The notes under the pieces: generated by a model
Told to the model about the DNA's origin: nothing
Databases searched by the model: none
What the model saw: only the letters and a program-made list of their open reading frames with translations
Program-made: the position numbers and the translations under genes
In this document: in pieces, positions 34,213 to 43,135 of the stretch
How positions within the stretch are numbered: position 1 is the first letter of the stretch
How the letters are laid out: each line of letters starts with the position of its first letter
Origin: Bacteroidales bacterium
GTDB lineage: Bacteria; Bacteroidota; Bacteroidia; Bacteroidales; UBA932
DNA length: 64,000 nt
Assembly (NCBI GenBank): GCA_017428945.1
Contig: JAFRPW010000047.1
Coordinates: forward strand, 1 to 64,000
Direction of reading: 5' to 3'

Positions 34213-35090
34213 GGAGAACAATGATGTTCGTTCCCGGCAATAACCCGGGAATGATGGCCGATGCCCATATCTACGGCCCGGACAGCATTATGCTGGACCT
34301 TGAAGATTCCGTGACCATGGCAGAGAAGGACGCCGCCAGGCTCCTTGTCTACAATGCCCTTAAAACAATTGACTACGGCACCACGGAGATGGTGGTCCGT
34401 ATAAATCCTCTCAATACGCCTTATGGCAAGAAGGACGTCGAGGCCGTGGTAAAGGCCGGCGTGGACGTGATCCGCATGCCTAAGACAGAGACCGCAGAAG
34501 AGGTCCGTGAGCTTGAGGCAGAGATACTGAAAGTTGAGGAAGAGATAGGCGCAGTTGGCCGCACCCAGATAATGGCGGCCATTGAGAGCGCCCTGGGCAT
34601 TGTCAATGCCTATGCTATCGCAACCGCCTCAAAGCGCATGATGGGCATAGCCCTTGGTGCAGAGGACTACTCCGCCAACCTCAAGACCAACCGCACTCCC
34701 GGCGGGGCGGAGCTTCTTCTGGCCCGCGAGCAGATTGTGGTAGCCGCCCGTGCCGCGGGAATAGCCTGCTTTGACACCGTCTACTCCAACCTGGACGACA
34801 TGGAGACCTTCCGCAAGGAGGTAGAACTCATCAAGACCCTGGGTTTCGACGGAAAATCCATCATCAACCCCCGTCAGATAGAGGTTGTGAACTCCGTCTT
34901 CGTTCCCACGGAGAAGGAAATCAACAAGGCCAGGGCCGTCATTGCCGGCATCAAGGAAGCCAGGGCAAAGGGCTCCGGCGTCATTTCCGTGAACGGAAAG
35001 ATGGTAGACCGTCCGGTGGTGCTGAGGGCAGAGCGCACCATTGCGCTTGCCGTTGCAGCCGGTGTAATAAGTGAGGAGGAAGCGCTATGA
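34200..35090 (+). CDS. citE: Citrate lyase beta subunit (citryl-ACP lyase)
   Basis: A 296-residue HpcH/HpaI-fold enzyme: RRTMMFVPGNNPGMM at the start, IMLDLEDSV, and the IMAAIESALG and LGAEDYSANL motifs holding the magnesium-binding acidic residues. It splits citryl-ACP into acetyl-ACP and oxaloacetate. It overlaps citD by 13 bases and citF by four. Confidence 0.96.
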   Translation: MERLRRTMMFVPGNNPGMMADAHIYGPDSIMLDLEDSVTMAEKDAARLLVYNALKTIDYGTTEMVVRINPLNTPYGKKDVEAVVKAGVDVIRMPKTETAEEVRELEAEILKVEEEIGAVGRTQIMAAIESALGIVNAYAIATASKRMMGIALGAEDYSANLKTNRTPGGAELLLAREQIVVAARAAGIACFDTVYSNLDDMETFRKEVELIKTLGFDGKSIINPRQIEVVNSVFVPTEKEINKARAVIAGIKEARAKGSGVISVNGKMVDRPVVLRAERTIALAVAAGVISEEEAL

Positions 35091-36505
35091 GAAATACAAA
35101 GTTAGTCTCCCTGGAAGAAGCCATCCGCCGCAGCGGCCTCAAGGATGGCATGACAATATCCTTCCACCATCACTTCCGTGGCGGCGACAAGGTTGTGAAC
35201 ATGGTAGTGGACAAGCTGGCGGAAATGGGATTCAAGAATCTCCATCTTGCCGCTTCAAGCCTGTCAGATGTTCATGCTCCTCTTATCGAGCACATTAAAA
35301 ACGGTGTAATCACAAGGATATCCACTTCCGGTCTCCGCGGCACTTTGGCCGATGCCATTTCCCGCGGCCTCATGGAAGAGCCTGTGGTATTCCGCTCCCA
35401 CGGCGGCCGCGGCAGCGCCATCGCCTCCGGAGAGCTTCATATCGACGTCGCCTTCCTTGGCGCATCGGCCTCCGACGAGCTTGGAAATGCCTGCGGCGTG
35501 CCCCGCAGCGAGAACGCCAAGAGCATCTGCGGCTCCCTGGGCTATGCCCTGCCGGACGCCCGCTATGCCTCTCACGTAGTGGTACTTACGGACGACCTGG
35601 TCCCTTACCCCAACCTTCCTTCCGGCATCCGCGCCGCGGACGTTGAGTCCGTGGTGGTTGTGGACAGTGTAGGCGACAGCTCCAAGATATCGGCCGGAGC
35701 AATCCGCGACTCCAAGAACCCTCGTGATATCCTCCTTGCCAAATCGGCCGCAAAGGTGGTGATCAATTCCGGCCTGTTTGTGGACGGTTTCTCCATCCAG
35801 ACCGGTACGGGCGGCGCCTCGCTGGCGGTTGTGAAGTATATCCGCGAGGAGATGATAGCCCGTGGAATCAAGGCTTCCTTCGCCCTTGGCGGTATTACGG
35901 CCCATATGGTAAAGCTGCACGAGGAAGGCCTTATCGGCCGTCTCATAGACGTGCAGTCCTTCGACAAGGTGGCTGCGGAGAGCATAGCCAAGGATCCTTC
36001 ACATGTGGAGGTTTCTGCCGTGGAATATGCTTCCGGGCAGCATCTTGGATCGGCGACACATGCGCTGGATATCGTGATTTTGAGCGCCCTGGAGGTTGAT
36101 ACGGACTTCAACGTGAACGTGCTGGTGGGCTCTGACGGCATTATCCGCGGAGCCATCGGCGGCCATCAGGACACGGCGGCAGACAGTGCTCTCAGCATCA
36201 TCGTGTGCCCGCTCCTCCGCGGCCGTATCCCCTGCGTAGTGCCCAAGGTGACAACGCTCATCACTCCCGGAAAGTCCGTGGACGTGGTGGTTACGGAATA
36301 CGGCGTCGCTGTTAACCCCGAGCGCCCCGAGGTCCGCGAGCGCCTTGTGGCAGCCGGAGTGCATGTGGTGGATATCCATGACCTTGCGGCCAAGGCCGGC
36401 AGCATCATCGGCACGCCAGACCCTCTCCCGTTTGGAGACAAGGTGGTTGGCATTGTCATGAACCGCGACGGAAGCGTGCTGGACAAGATTTACAACATCA
36501 AGTGA
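35087..36505 (+). CDS. citF: Citrate lyase alpha subunit (citrate:acetyl-ACP transferase)
   Basis: A 472-residue CoA-transferase-like subunit. It opens LVSLEEAIRRSGLKDGMTIS followed by FHHHFRGGDKVVNMV, as in CitF. It swaps acetate for citrate on the carrier protein. It overlaps citE and citX by four bases each (ATGA and GTGA), so all subunits are made in step. Confidence 0.96.
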   Translation: MRNTKLVSLEEAIRRSGLKDGMTISFHHHFRGGDKVVNMVVDKLAEMGFKNLHLAASSLSDVHAPLIEHIKNGVITRISTSGLRGTLADAISRGLMEEPVVFRSHGGRGSAIASGELHIDVAFLGASASDELGNACGVPRSENAKSICGSLGYALPDARYASHVVVLTDDLVPYPNLPSGIRAADVESVVVVDSVGDSSKISAGAIRDSKNPRDILLAKSAAKVVINSGLFVDGFSIQTGTGGASLAVVKYIREEMIARGIKASFALGGITAHMVKLHEEGLIGRLIDVQSFDKVAAESIAKDPSHVEVSAVEYASGQHLGSATHALDIVILSALEVDTDFNVNVLVGSDGIIRGAIGGHQDTAADSALSIIVCPLLRGRIPCVVPKVTTLITPGKSVDVVVTEYGVAVNPERPEVRERLVAAGVHVVDIHDLAAKAGSIIGTPDPLPFGDKVVGIVMNRDGSVLDKIYNIK

Positions 36506-37068
36506 TTACGCTTGAACAACTCCTGGAAAGCCGGGACCGTAGGGCTGAGCGCCAGCGGTCCCTGCTTTCTTTATATCCAGGCAAGTCTTTGCTTTGCCTT
36601 ACGGTTATGTTGCCGGGGCCCCTCAAGCGCTCTGCCATGTCACTTAAGATTGCCGCTGCTGCCGTTGAGGCAGTGCATGGGGCGTTTACTACGGTTTATG
36701 AAGATCTCCGGGACCTGGAGACAGGATATGAAGGGTATTTCATAGTTGATATGGACCCCCTTGAGGCCAAAAAGCTTGCCGTTCACCTCGAAGAAACCCA
36801 CCCTCTTGGACGCCTCTTTGACCTTGATGTCATTCTGTCCCTGAAAAAGGCCGTTTTTGCGGACGGCGATGCCGATTCCGGTGCTTCGTCCCTGAAAAAG
36901 GCCGTTTTTGCGGACGGAGTGAGGCCATTGGGTAGAGAAGAACTGGGGTTGGAGCCCAGAACGTGCATCATCTGCGGCAGGCCCGTACGTGAGTGCATGA
37001 GAACCCGAAAACACAGCACCGAAGAACTGCTTTCAAGGATTGAGGCAATAATTGATTATAATTTGTAA
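36502..37068 (+). CDS. citX: Apo-citrate lyase phosphoribosyl-dephospho-CoA transferase, with palindrome insert
   Basis: A 188-residue CitX, which attaches the prosthetic group to CitD. It has the family marks LLESRDRRAERQ near the start, VMLPGPLKRS, HPLGRLFDLDVI, and the C-terminal RTCIICGRPVRECMRTRKHS. Between DLDVI and PLGREELGL there is an extra segment of about 25 residues in which SLKKAVFADG occurs twice. Its DNA is two copies of the CTCCGTCC-type palindrome (36838-36866 and 36889-36919). In E. coli CitX the same loop is only a few residues long. The conserved ends flanking the insert suggest the enzyme may still work. Translation starts at GTG, overlapping citF. Confidence 0.93.
   Translation: MITLEQLLESRDRRAERQRSLLSLYPGKSLLCLTVMLPGPLKRSAMSLKIAAAAVEAVHGAFTTVYEDLRDLETGYEGYFIVDMDPLEAKKLAVHLEETHPLGRLFDLDVILSLKKAVFADGDADSGASSLKKAVFADGVRPLGREELGLEPRTCIICGRPVRECMRTRKHSTEELLSRIEAIIDYNL
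36838..36919. repeat. Two in-frame CTCCGTCC-type palindromes in citX
   Basis: TCCCTGAAAAAGGCCGTTTT then TGCGGACGG occurs at 36838-36866 and again at 36889-36919, 51 bases (17 codons) apart and in the same frame. It is the reverse complement of the intergenic element at 18156-18185. Because the spacing is a multiple of three, the reading frame is preserved. Confidence 0.93.
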
Positions 37069-37075
37069 GAAAAAC

Positions 37076-37106
37076 TTGATAAATAGGTAATAAAGTATTA
37101 CCTTCG
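37076..37106 (+). promoter_or_regulatory. Promoter and palindromic operator before citCG
   Basis: TTG at 37076 and TACCTTCG at 37099-37106 are 20 bases apart and form a near-consensus promoter. Overlapping it is the palindrome GGTAATAAAGTATTACC (37086-37102, 7-base arms, 3-base centre), which looks like a repressor or activator site. citCG could therefore be regulated apart from citDEFX. Confidence 0.5.
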
Positions 37107-37158
37107 CATAGTTTTATTTCGCAGGTCATACCGGGAGTATTGGGAAGCCGGCGTAGTA

Positions 37159-38865
37159 ATGGAACAGTTCAAAAACCTGGACATAGCGGAGATGCCTCTT
37201 GGCTCTCCTTACTTCAGTGACAAGGTGTCACGCTTCCTCGGGGCAAACGGGCTCCGGATGGAAGCCATGGACACGTATTATTCAGTCCAGGACGCAGATG
37301 GCAACATCATTGCCGGAGCAGGAATCAGCGGTGACGTCATAAAATGCGTTGCAGTGGCTCAGGAGGCCCGTTCGGAGGGCCTTATGGTGCCTCTTATCTC
37401 ACGCATCGTGGCTGGCCGCGGCAACCTGAAGGTCTTTACAAAACCGGAGTACAGGACAGTCTTTGAAAGCCTAGGTTTCCATGTGCTTGGAGAGGCCCCC
37501 AAGGCTATCCTTTTGGAAAACGGCAGGGGACTGCAGCAGTACTGCAAGCGCCTCCGCGCCTTTGCCGGAGGTGGCAGGACAGGCGTCATCGTCATGAACG
37601 CCAATCCTTTCACCCTTGGACACAAATACCTGGTTGAGAAGGCTCTTTCGCAGGTAGACCACCTGGTTGTGATCCCCGTGATGGAAGATGTCTCCATGTT
37701 CCCGTACAAGGAGCGCCTGGAAATGATATGCCGCGGCGTGGCTTCAATCAAGGGCGGTGACATTGATGTAGTTGAAGGCAGCCCGTACACAATCTCTGCA
37801 GCAACATTCCCTACATATTTCCTCAAGGACCTCTCAGAAGCCGCAGAGCAGCAGATGCTGCTTGACCTTGACATATTCCAAAAGCACATTGCTCCTGCCC
37901 TTGGCGCCACGGTGCGCTTTGTGGGCTCAGAACCATATGACGCACTCACGGCACGCTATAACACGCTTATGACCAACGCCGTGGAAATCCCGCGCCTTGA
38001 CGGCATAAGCGCTTCCAAAGTGCGTGCTGCACTGGCGGAAGGGGACTACCGCACCGCGGCGGAAATGACTCCGGAGACTACTCATCCGTATCTGTTGGCG
38101 GCACTGGCGGAGCGTGCGCTCCGTATGGAACTTGACACGCCATTGAAGCCCGGCCTTGTGGGTCCGGACTCCAACGGCGCGCACAAGGACATGGATTATG
38201 ATACCATGATTGGTGGCATAAAGGCTATCCGCCCCTTCTTCCCAGCCATTGCCCGCGCCAAGAGTCCGGAAGAACTCCGCCAGCTGGGTATCGACGCAGA
38301 AAACGCCATGATGGCAGCTACCGGAGGCGTGAACACCCACCGCGGCGCCATCTTCGCGCTGGGACTGGCCATCGCGGCGTGGGGCCAATCCACTGGTAAT
38401 GAGCAGCTTATGCAATCGTCCCTGGGTCAGATTGCCCAGGGGTTAATGACTAACTCACAGATAACCAATAACTTGCCCCCACGCGGGGCTAGAGCCATGG
38501 CCCTCACGGGTTACCGGCAGCTGTTCCAGGACTGGCTGCCGTACTACAGGAGATTGCCGGTCGCAGCCGGCAATGACGGAAGGCTCGCAGTCGGCAATGA
38601 CGGGGCTCTTCAACGCTTGCTTCTTCGCATAATGTCCACTCTGGACGATACCTGCATAGTGCACAGAGCAGGGGAGGAGAGGGCGCATCAGGTGAAGGAG
38701 GAAGCGGCAGCGCTGCTGGAGGAGATTCCCGATCAGGTCGGGAATGACCGGGAATGGAAAGACAAACTGAAAGCGCTCTGTGGCCGTTATGCGGCGGAGA
38801 ATATCTCCCCTGGCGGCGCGGCAGACATGCTTTCACTCACGATATTTATCGACTCAATTATATAA
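37159..38865 (+). CDS. citC: CitC-CitG fusion: citrate lyase ligase and triphosphoribosyl-dephospho-CoA synthase
   Basis: A 568-residue fusion. Residues 1 to about 312 are CitC: a GNAT-like N-terminal part, then the nucleotidyltransferase motif NANPFTLGHKYL near 150 and ISASKVRAAL. CitC acetylates CitD with ATP and acetate. From about 312 on lies CitG (LDTPLKPGLVGPDSNGAHKD, ATGGVNTHRGAIFALGLAIA, STLDDTCIVHRAG), which makes the prosthetic-group precursor from ATP and dephospho-CoA. Two loops of CitG are encoded by palindromic repeats: RLPVAAGNDGRLAVGNDG (from 38549) and EEIPDQVGND (38722-38749). Both inserts avoid the conserved motifs. The join of CitC and CitG differs from the common CitX-CitG fusion. 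Confidence 0.93.
   Translation: MEQFKNLDIAEMPLGSPYFSDKVSRFLGANGLRMEAMDTYYSVQDADGNIIAGAGISGDVIKCVAVAQEARSEGLMVPLISRIVAGRGNLKVFTKPEYRTVFESLGFHVLGEAPKAILLENGRGLQQYCKRLRAFAGGGRTGVIVMNANPFTLGHKYLVEKALSQVDHLVVIPVMEDVSMFPYKERLEMICRGVASIKGGDIDVVEGSPYTISAATFPTYFLKDLSEAAEQQMLLDLDIFQKHIAPALGATVRFVGSEPYDALTARYNTLMTNAVEIPRLDGISASKVRAALAEGDYRTAAEMTPETTHPYLLAALAERALRMELDTPLKPGLVGPDSNGAHKDMDYDTMIGGIKAIRPFFPAIARAKSPEELRQLGIDAENAMMAATGGVNTHRGAIFALGLAIAAWGQSTGNEQLMQSSLGQIAQGLMTNSQITNNLPPRGARAMALTGYRQLFQDWLPYYRRLPVAAGNDGRLAVGNDGALQRLLLRIMSTLDDTCIVHRAGEERAHQVKEEAAALLEEIPDQVGNDREWKDKLKALCGRYAAENISPGGAADMLSLTIFIDSII
38549..38604. repeat. In-frame GATnCCCG-type palindromes in citCG (first site)
   Basis: 38549-38579 reads GGAGATTGCCGGTCGCAGCC then GGCAATGACGG, followed at about 38587-38604 by a partial second copy (right half, CGCAGTCGGCAATGACGG). 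They encode LPVAAGNDGRLAVGNDG in the CitG part. Confidence 0.88.
38722..38749. repeat. In-frame GATnCCCG-type palindrome in citCG (second site)
   Basis: GAGATTCCCGATCAGGTCGG then GAATGAC encodes EIPDQVGND. It is a nearly perfect member of the family that also occurs in the response regulator gene and between genes. Confidence 0.9.
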
Positions 38866-38866
38866 T

Positions 38867-41104
38867 ATGGTAACACTTCATTCAGAAGGAGTATATCTCC
38901 TTGATGGAAAAACAATTGCCAATGAGGCTCCGCTCTCCAGGGACGAGGCCCGTGAAAACACCATTGCCTATCAGATCCTGAGGGCACACGATGTGAACGG
39001 TTCCAAAGGCAAGGAACTGAACATCCGTTTCGATGCCATGGTTTCCCATGACATCACTTACGTCGGTATCATCCAGACTGCACGTGCCAGCGGACTCACC
39101 AAGTTCCCGCTGCCCTATGCAATGACCAACTGCCACAACTCACTGTGCGCCGTGGGCGGTACCATCAACGAGGACGACCACGTCTTCGGCCTTTCTGCAG
39201 CGAAGAAGTACGGCGGTATCTACGTGCCTGCAAACCAGGCGGTCATCCACCAGTATGCCCGTGAGGCACTCACTGCCTGCGGAAACATGATCCTGGGCTC
39301 CGACTCCCACACCCGCTACGGTTCTCTTGGCAACATGGGCGTAGGCGAAGGCGGCGGCGAGCTTGTGAAACAGCTCCTGGAGAACACCTGGGACATCAAG
39401 GCCCCGGAGGTTGTCCTTGTATGGCTGGAAGGCAAGCCCAGGAAGGGAATCGGCCCTCACGATGTGGCCATTTCCCTTGTGAAAGCCACCTTCGAGAGCG
39501 GCTTCGTGAAGAACAAGGTCCTGGAATTCGCAGGCCCCGGCGTTAAGGAACTCCCCGTCGATTTCCGTAACGGTATCGACGTCATGACCACGGAGACCAC
39601 CTGCCTTTCCTCCATCTGGATCACTGACGATGAGGTAAAGGATTACTTCCAGATGCACGGCCGCCCGGAGGCTTACAAGGAACTCAAGCCCGGAAAGGTT
39701 GCTTACTATGATTCCATGGTAACCATCGACCTTTCCAGCCAGGAGAGCATGATAGCCCTTCCTTACCACCCGTCCAACGCCGTGTCCATCCACGAGCTCC
39801 AGGCCAACCCGGAGAAGGTCCTGAAGGCCATCGAGGAAGACACCGTGAAGCGCTTCGGAGACAAGGTTCATCCGGACCTCCTCTCCAAGATCCGTGACGG
39901 AAAGGTCTATGCCGACCAGGGCATCATCGCAGGCTGCTCCGGCGGTACCTACGACAACCTTTCCGAGGCGGCATCCATCCTCCGCGGAAAGTCCATCGGC
40001 AACGATTACTTCACCATGAGCGCCTACCCGCAGAGCACTCCCGTGTACCTTGCAACCACCCGCAACCATATTGCAGAGGAGCTTCTTGAGGCCGGCGTTG
40101 TTATCAAGCCCGCCTTCTGCGGCCCTTGCTTCGGTGCAGGCGATGTGCCGTCCAACAACGGCTTCTCCATCCGCCATACCACCCGTAACTTCCCCAACCG
40201 CGAAGGCTCCAAGCCCGGTCAGGGACAGATTTCCATGGTGGCCCTCATGGACGCCAGGAGCATTGCAGCCACCGCTGCCAACGGCGGCGTAATCACCGCA
40301 GCTACGGACATCGACTATACCGACGACCACAAGCGCTACAGCTTTGACGGCCGCATCTACGAAAAACGCGTCTACAACGGCTTCGGCAAGGCCATGACCG
40401 ATGAGCCTCTCCGCTACGGCCCCAACATCAAGGACTGGCCGGTAATGCCCGCCCTGCAGGAGAACATGCTCCTGGAGCTGGCCGCCGTCATACAGGATCC
40501 AGTCACCACTACCGACGAGCTCATCCCTTCCGGCGAAACTTCAAGCTACCGTTCCAATCCGCTTAAACTCAGCGAATTCGCACTTTCGCGCCGCGTCCCT
40601 GAATACGTCGGACGCAGCAAGAGGATCCAGGCCGATGACCGCGACCGCCGCGCAGGTGTGCTTTCCGAAGACCTTCGCAAGGCACTCCTGATTGCCGGCA
40701 CCCCCGCAGAGAGCACTTCCTTCGGTTCCTGCGTCTTTGCCCGCAAGCCCGGTGACGGCAGTGCCCGTGAGCAGGCCGCATCCTGCCAGAAGGTTCTTGG
40801 GGGAGATGCCAATATCTGCTACGAGTACGCTACCAAGCGCTACCGTTCCAACTGCATCAACTGGGGTATCGTCCCGTTCACAATCAACCCTGACACCCCG
40901 TTCGACTACGCACCCGGCGACTACGTTTCCGTCCCCGGCATCCGCAAGGCCATCCTTGGCGGTGCGGAGGAGATCCAGGCCAAGGTCATTACCCGCGACG
41001 GCCGCTGCGTTCCCATCGTCCTTCACTTTGCGCCGCTCAATGAAACTGAGCGCCAGATACTTGCCGATGGCTGCCTGATGAATTACTATAAGAATAACAA
41101 ATAG
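38867..41104 (+). CDS. acn: Aconitate hydratase
   Basis: A 745-residue aconitase. The Fe-S cysteines are in GCSGGTYDNL and in CGPCFGAGDV; LGSDSHTRYGSLGNMGVGEG is the conserved histidine loop and GSCVFARKPG lies in the swivel domain. It interconverts citrate and isocitrate. The start at 38867 follows the citCG stop by one base, so it is co-transcribed with the citrate lyase genes, an unusual partnership. Confidence 0.95.
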   Translation: MVTLHSEGVYLLDGKTIANEAPLSRDEARENTIAYQILRAHDVNGSKGKELNIRFDAMVSHDITYVGIIQTARASGLTKFPLPYAMTNCHNSLCAVGGTINEDDHVFGLSAAKKYGGIYVPANQAVIHQYAREALTACGNMILGSDSHTRYGSLGNMGVGEGGGELVKQLLENTWDIKAPEVVLVWLEGKPRKGIGPHDVAISLVKATFESGFVKNKVLEFAGPGVKELPVDFRNGIDVMTTETTCLSSIWITDDEVKDYFQMHGRPEAYKELKPGKVAYYDSMVTIDLSSQESMIALPYHPSNAVSIHELQANPEKVLKAIEEDTVKRFGDKVHPDLLSKIRDGKVYADQGIIAGCSGGTYDNLSEAASILRGKSIGNDYFTMSAYPQSTPVYLATTRNHIAEELLEAGVVIKPAFCGPCFGAGDVPSNNGFSIRHTTRNFPNREGSKPGQGQISMVALMDARSIAATAANGGVITAATDIDYTDDHKRYSFDGRIYEKRVYNGFGKAMTDEPLRYGPNIKDWPVMPALQENMLLELAAVIQDPVTTTDELIPSGETSSYRSNPLKLSEFALSRRVPEYVGRSKRIQADDRDRRAGVLSEDLRKALLIAGTPAESTSFGSCVFARKPGDGSAREQAASCQKVLGGDANICYEYATKRYRSNCINWGIVPFTINPDTPFDYAPGDYVSVPGIRKAILGGAEEIQAKVITRDGRCVPIVLHFAPLNETERQILADGCLMNYYKNNK

Positions 41105-41107
41105 ATT

Positions 41108-42322
41108 ATGGAAAAAATCAAAATGACGACGCCGCTCGTAGAGATGGACGGCGATGAAATGACCAGGATCCTTTGGAAAATGATCAAGGATGAACTTATC
41201 CTTCCGTTTGTGGACCTGAAAACCGAGTACTATGACCTTGGACTGCCTTATCGTGACAAGACCAGCGACCAGGTAACCATCGACTCTGCAAACGCCACCA
41301 AGCGTCTGGGCGTTGCCGTGAAGTGCGCAACCATCACCCCTAACGTGCAGCGCATGAGCGAGTACAACCTTCACCAGATGTGGAAGAGCCCTAACGGCAC
41401 CATCCGTGCCATGCTGGACGGCACCGTGTTCCGCACACCTATCACCATCCCCAGCATCCACCCCGCAGTGAAGTTCTGGAAAAAGCCCATCACAATTGCC
41501 CGTCATGCCTATGGCGACGTCTACCGTGACGTGGAGATCCAGACCACAGAGCCCGGTGTCGCAAAGCTTGTGTTCGAGGGCGTTTCCGGAGAGAGAATCG
41601 AGGAAGTTATCCATGAGTTTGCCGGCCCCGGTGTCATCGAGGGCATGCACAACACCGATAAGTCCATCGCCAGCTTCGCACACTCCTGCTTCAAGTATGC
41701 ACTTGACGTGAAGGAAAACCTCTGGTTTGCAACCAAGGATACCATCTCCAAGAAGTACGACGGCCGCTTCAAGGCCATCTTCGAGGAAATCTACGAGAAG
41801 GAATACAAGGAGCGGTTCGAGGCCGCCGGCATCGAGTACTTCTACACCCTCATCGATGATGCAGTCGCCCGCGTAATGCGTTCAGAGGGCGGTTTCATCT
41901 GGGCCTGCAAGAACTACGACGGCGACGTGATGTCCGATATGGTGTCCACCGCCTTCGGTTCCCTTGCCATGATGACATCCGTCCTTGTAAGCCCCGACGG
42001 CAAGTACGAGTACGAAGCCGCTCACGGTACCGTTACCCGTCACTACTACAAGTATCTGAAGGGTGAGGAAACCTCCACCAACCCCATGGCTACCATCTTT
42101 GCATGGAGCGGCGCATTCCGCAAGAGGGGAGAGATGGACAACCTTCCTGAGCTTGTGAACTACGCCGATCAGCTTGAGGCTGCCTGCTTCGACACCCTGA
42201 ACGAAGGCCTCGAGACAAAGGACCTTGTGAACCTCTCCGAGGGCATCACTCCCAAGGGCCTCACCTCCCTGCAGTTCCTCCAGGAAATCCGCAAGCGCCT
42301 GGCGGCACGTCTTGGCGCATAA
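41108..42322 (+). CDS. icd: NADP-dependent isocitrate dehydrogenase, dimeric eukaryote-like type
   Basis: A 404-residue isocitrate dehydrogenase of the type found in eukaryotic cytosol and in Bacteroides: [45 protein letters not shown], and the NADP-binding end [20 protein letters not shown]. It converts isocitrate to 2-oxoglutarate, CO2 and NADPH. It lies three bases after aconitase. Two GGTTCGG hairpins after it end the operon. No citrate synthase gene follows. Confidence 0.95.
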   Translation: MEKIKMTTPLVEMDGDEMTRILWKMIKDELILPFVDLKTEYYDLGLPYRDKTSDQVTIDSANATKRLGVAVKCATITPNVQRMSEYNLHQMWKSPNGTIRAMLDGTVFRTPITIPSIHPAVKFWKKPITIARHAYGDVYRDVEIQTTEPGVAKLVFEGVSGERIEEVIHEFAGPGVIEGMHNTDKSIASFAHSCFKYALDVKENLWFATKDTISKKYDGRFKAIFEEIYEKEYKERFEAAGIEYFYTLIDDAVARVMRSEGGFIWACKNYDGDVMSDMVSTAFGSLAMMTSVLVSPDGKYEYEAAHGTVTRHYYKYLKGEETSTNPMATIFAWSGAFRKRGEMDNLPELVNYADQLEAACFDTLNEGLETKDLVNLSEGITPKGLTSLQFLQEIRKRLAARLGA

Positions 42323-42324
42323 AT

Positions 42325-42422
42325 GTAAAAGGTTCGGTTTTTTATGCCGAACCTTTTACGTGATTACGCCTTACAATAAGTATAGTGTAAATGGTTCGGT
42401 GGTTTTTACCGAACCATTTACA
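42325..42422. repeat. Two GGTTCGG hairpin repeats after icd
   Basis: 42325-42359 has perfect 13-base arms (GTAAAAGGTTCGG/CCGAACCTTTTAC) around a 9-base loop. 42386-42422 has perfect 15-base arms (TGTAAATGGTTCGGT and its complement) around a 7-base loop. They stand between the convergent icd and DUF2807 genes, and probably act as terminators in both directions. Confidence 0.93.
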
Positions 42423-42432
42423 TTTTGAAGGA

Positions 42433-43134
42433 CTATTTGCCTACTTTGATGGATGCCATGCCGCTCTTGTGAGTGGTGAAGCTTCCGCATTGCAGGCCGC
42501 TGGCATCGATGTCACCGGCACCGCTTACGCTGAAGGAAGCCTTGCCTGCCTTACCGGACAGGTCGATGTCACCTGCACCGTTGACTGAGACGGAGAGCTC
42601 TTCAACATCAAGGGCATCGGCTTCGATGTCGCCTGCGCCGTTGAGGGTGAAGCTGAGGGAGGGGACTGCTATGCCGCTGAGGTCGAAGTCTCCTGCTCCG
42701 TTCACAAGGACCTCCAGGTTCTCTGAAGACTTGTAGCCGGTCTTGAGATCTACATCGGCAGCTCCGTTGACAAGGAGTTTCTTGAGTACGGGGAGGGTAA
42801 TTGTGACGTCGAACTCCTCTGCCCTGATGTTTACGTTGTCCTTGGTACCAAGCACCAGGACGCCGTCCTCCACCTTGTAGTCAATGTAATTGAAGACTTC
42901 CTCGTTGGCCTTGACAAGCACCTGGAAGCTGTCTCCCTGGAAGAGTTCCATGTCTGAGGAACCGTTGACCGTGATGGCATCAAAGCCGCTGAGGTCCAAT
43001 GTTTTAGTAATGACAGGTCCCTTGCAGGTGACCTTTTTTCCGTTGTTCACAGTAATACCGTTTAAACCGTTAATGGGGAATACACATGCTGCACAAAGCA
43101 TTGCAGCGCCAATTAAACTGAGAGCTCTTTTCAT
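42433..43134 (-). CDS. DUF2807 repeat lipoprotein (putative auto-transporter adhesin head)
   Basis: A 233-residue protein with a lipoprotein signal (MKRALSLIGAAMLCAAC) and the DUF2807 fold, a right-handed beta-helix built from repeats. VNGAGDFDLSG, LNGAGDIEADA, VNGAGDIDLSG and VSGAGDIDASG are successive rungs. Members of the family are surface or periplasmic proteins of unknown role. It begins one base after the GntR regulator gene, so it is the last gene of the ABC operon. Confidence 0.9.
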   Translation of the reverse strand: MKRALSLIGAAMLCAACVFPINGLNGITVNNGKKVTCKGPVITKTLDLSGFDAITVNGSSDMELFQGDSFQVLVKANEEVFNYIDYKVEDGVLVLGTKDNVNIRAEEFDVTITLPVLKKLLVNGAADVDLKTGYKSSENLEVLVNGAGDFDLSGIAVPSLSFTLNGAGDIEADALDVEELSVSVNGAGDIDLSGKAGKASFSVSGAGDIDASGLQCGSFTTHKSGMASIKVGK

Positions 43135-43135
43135 A

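Noticed and set aside
36838..36919. Reading the citX repeats as a CRISPR-like or tandem-repeat array
   Set aside because: There are only two units, no spacers of constant length and no cas genes; the same element occurs singly elsewhere.
39140..41683. Two long minus-strand frames opposite aconitase and isocitrate dehydrogenase
   Set aside because: Both genes on the plus strand are unmistakable, and the opposite frames arise from GC-rich codon bias.
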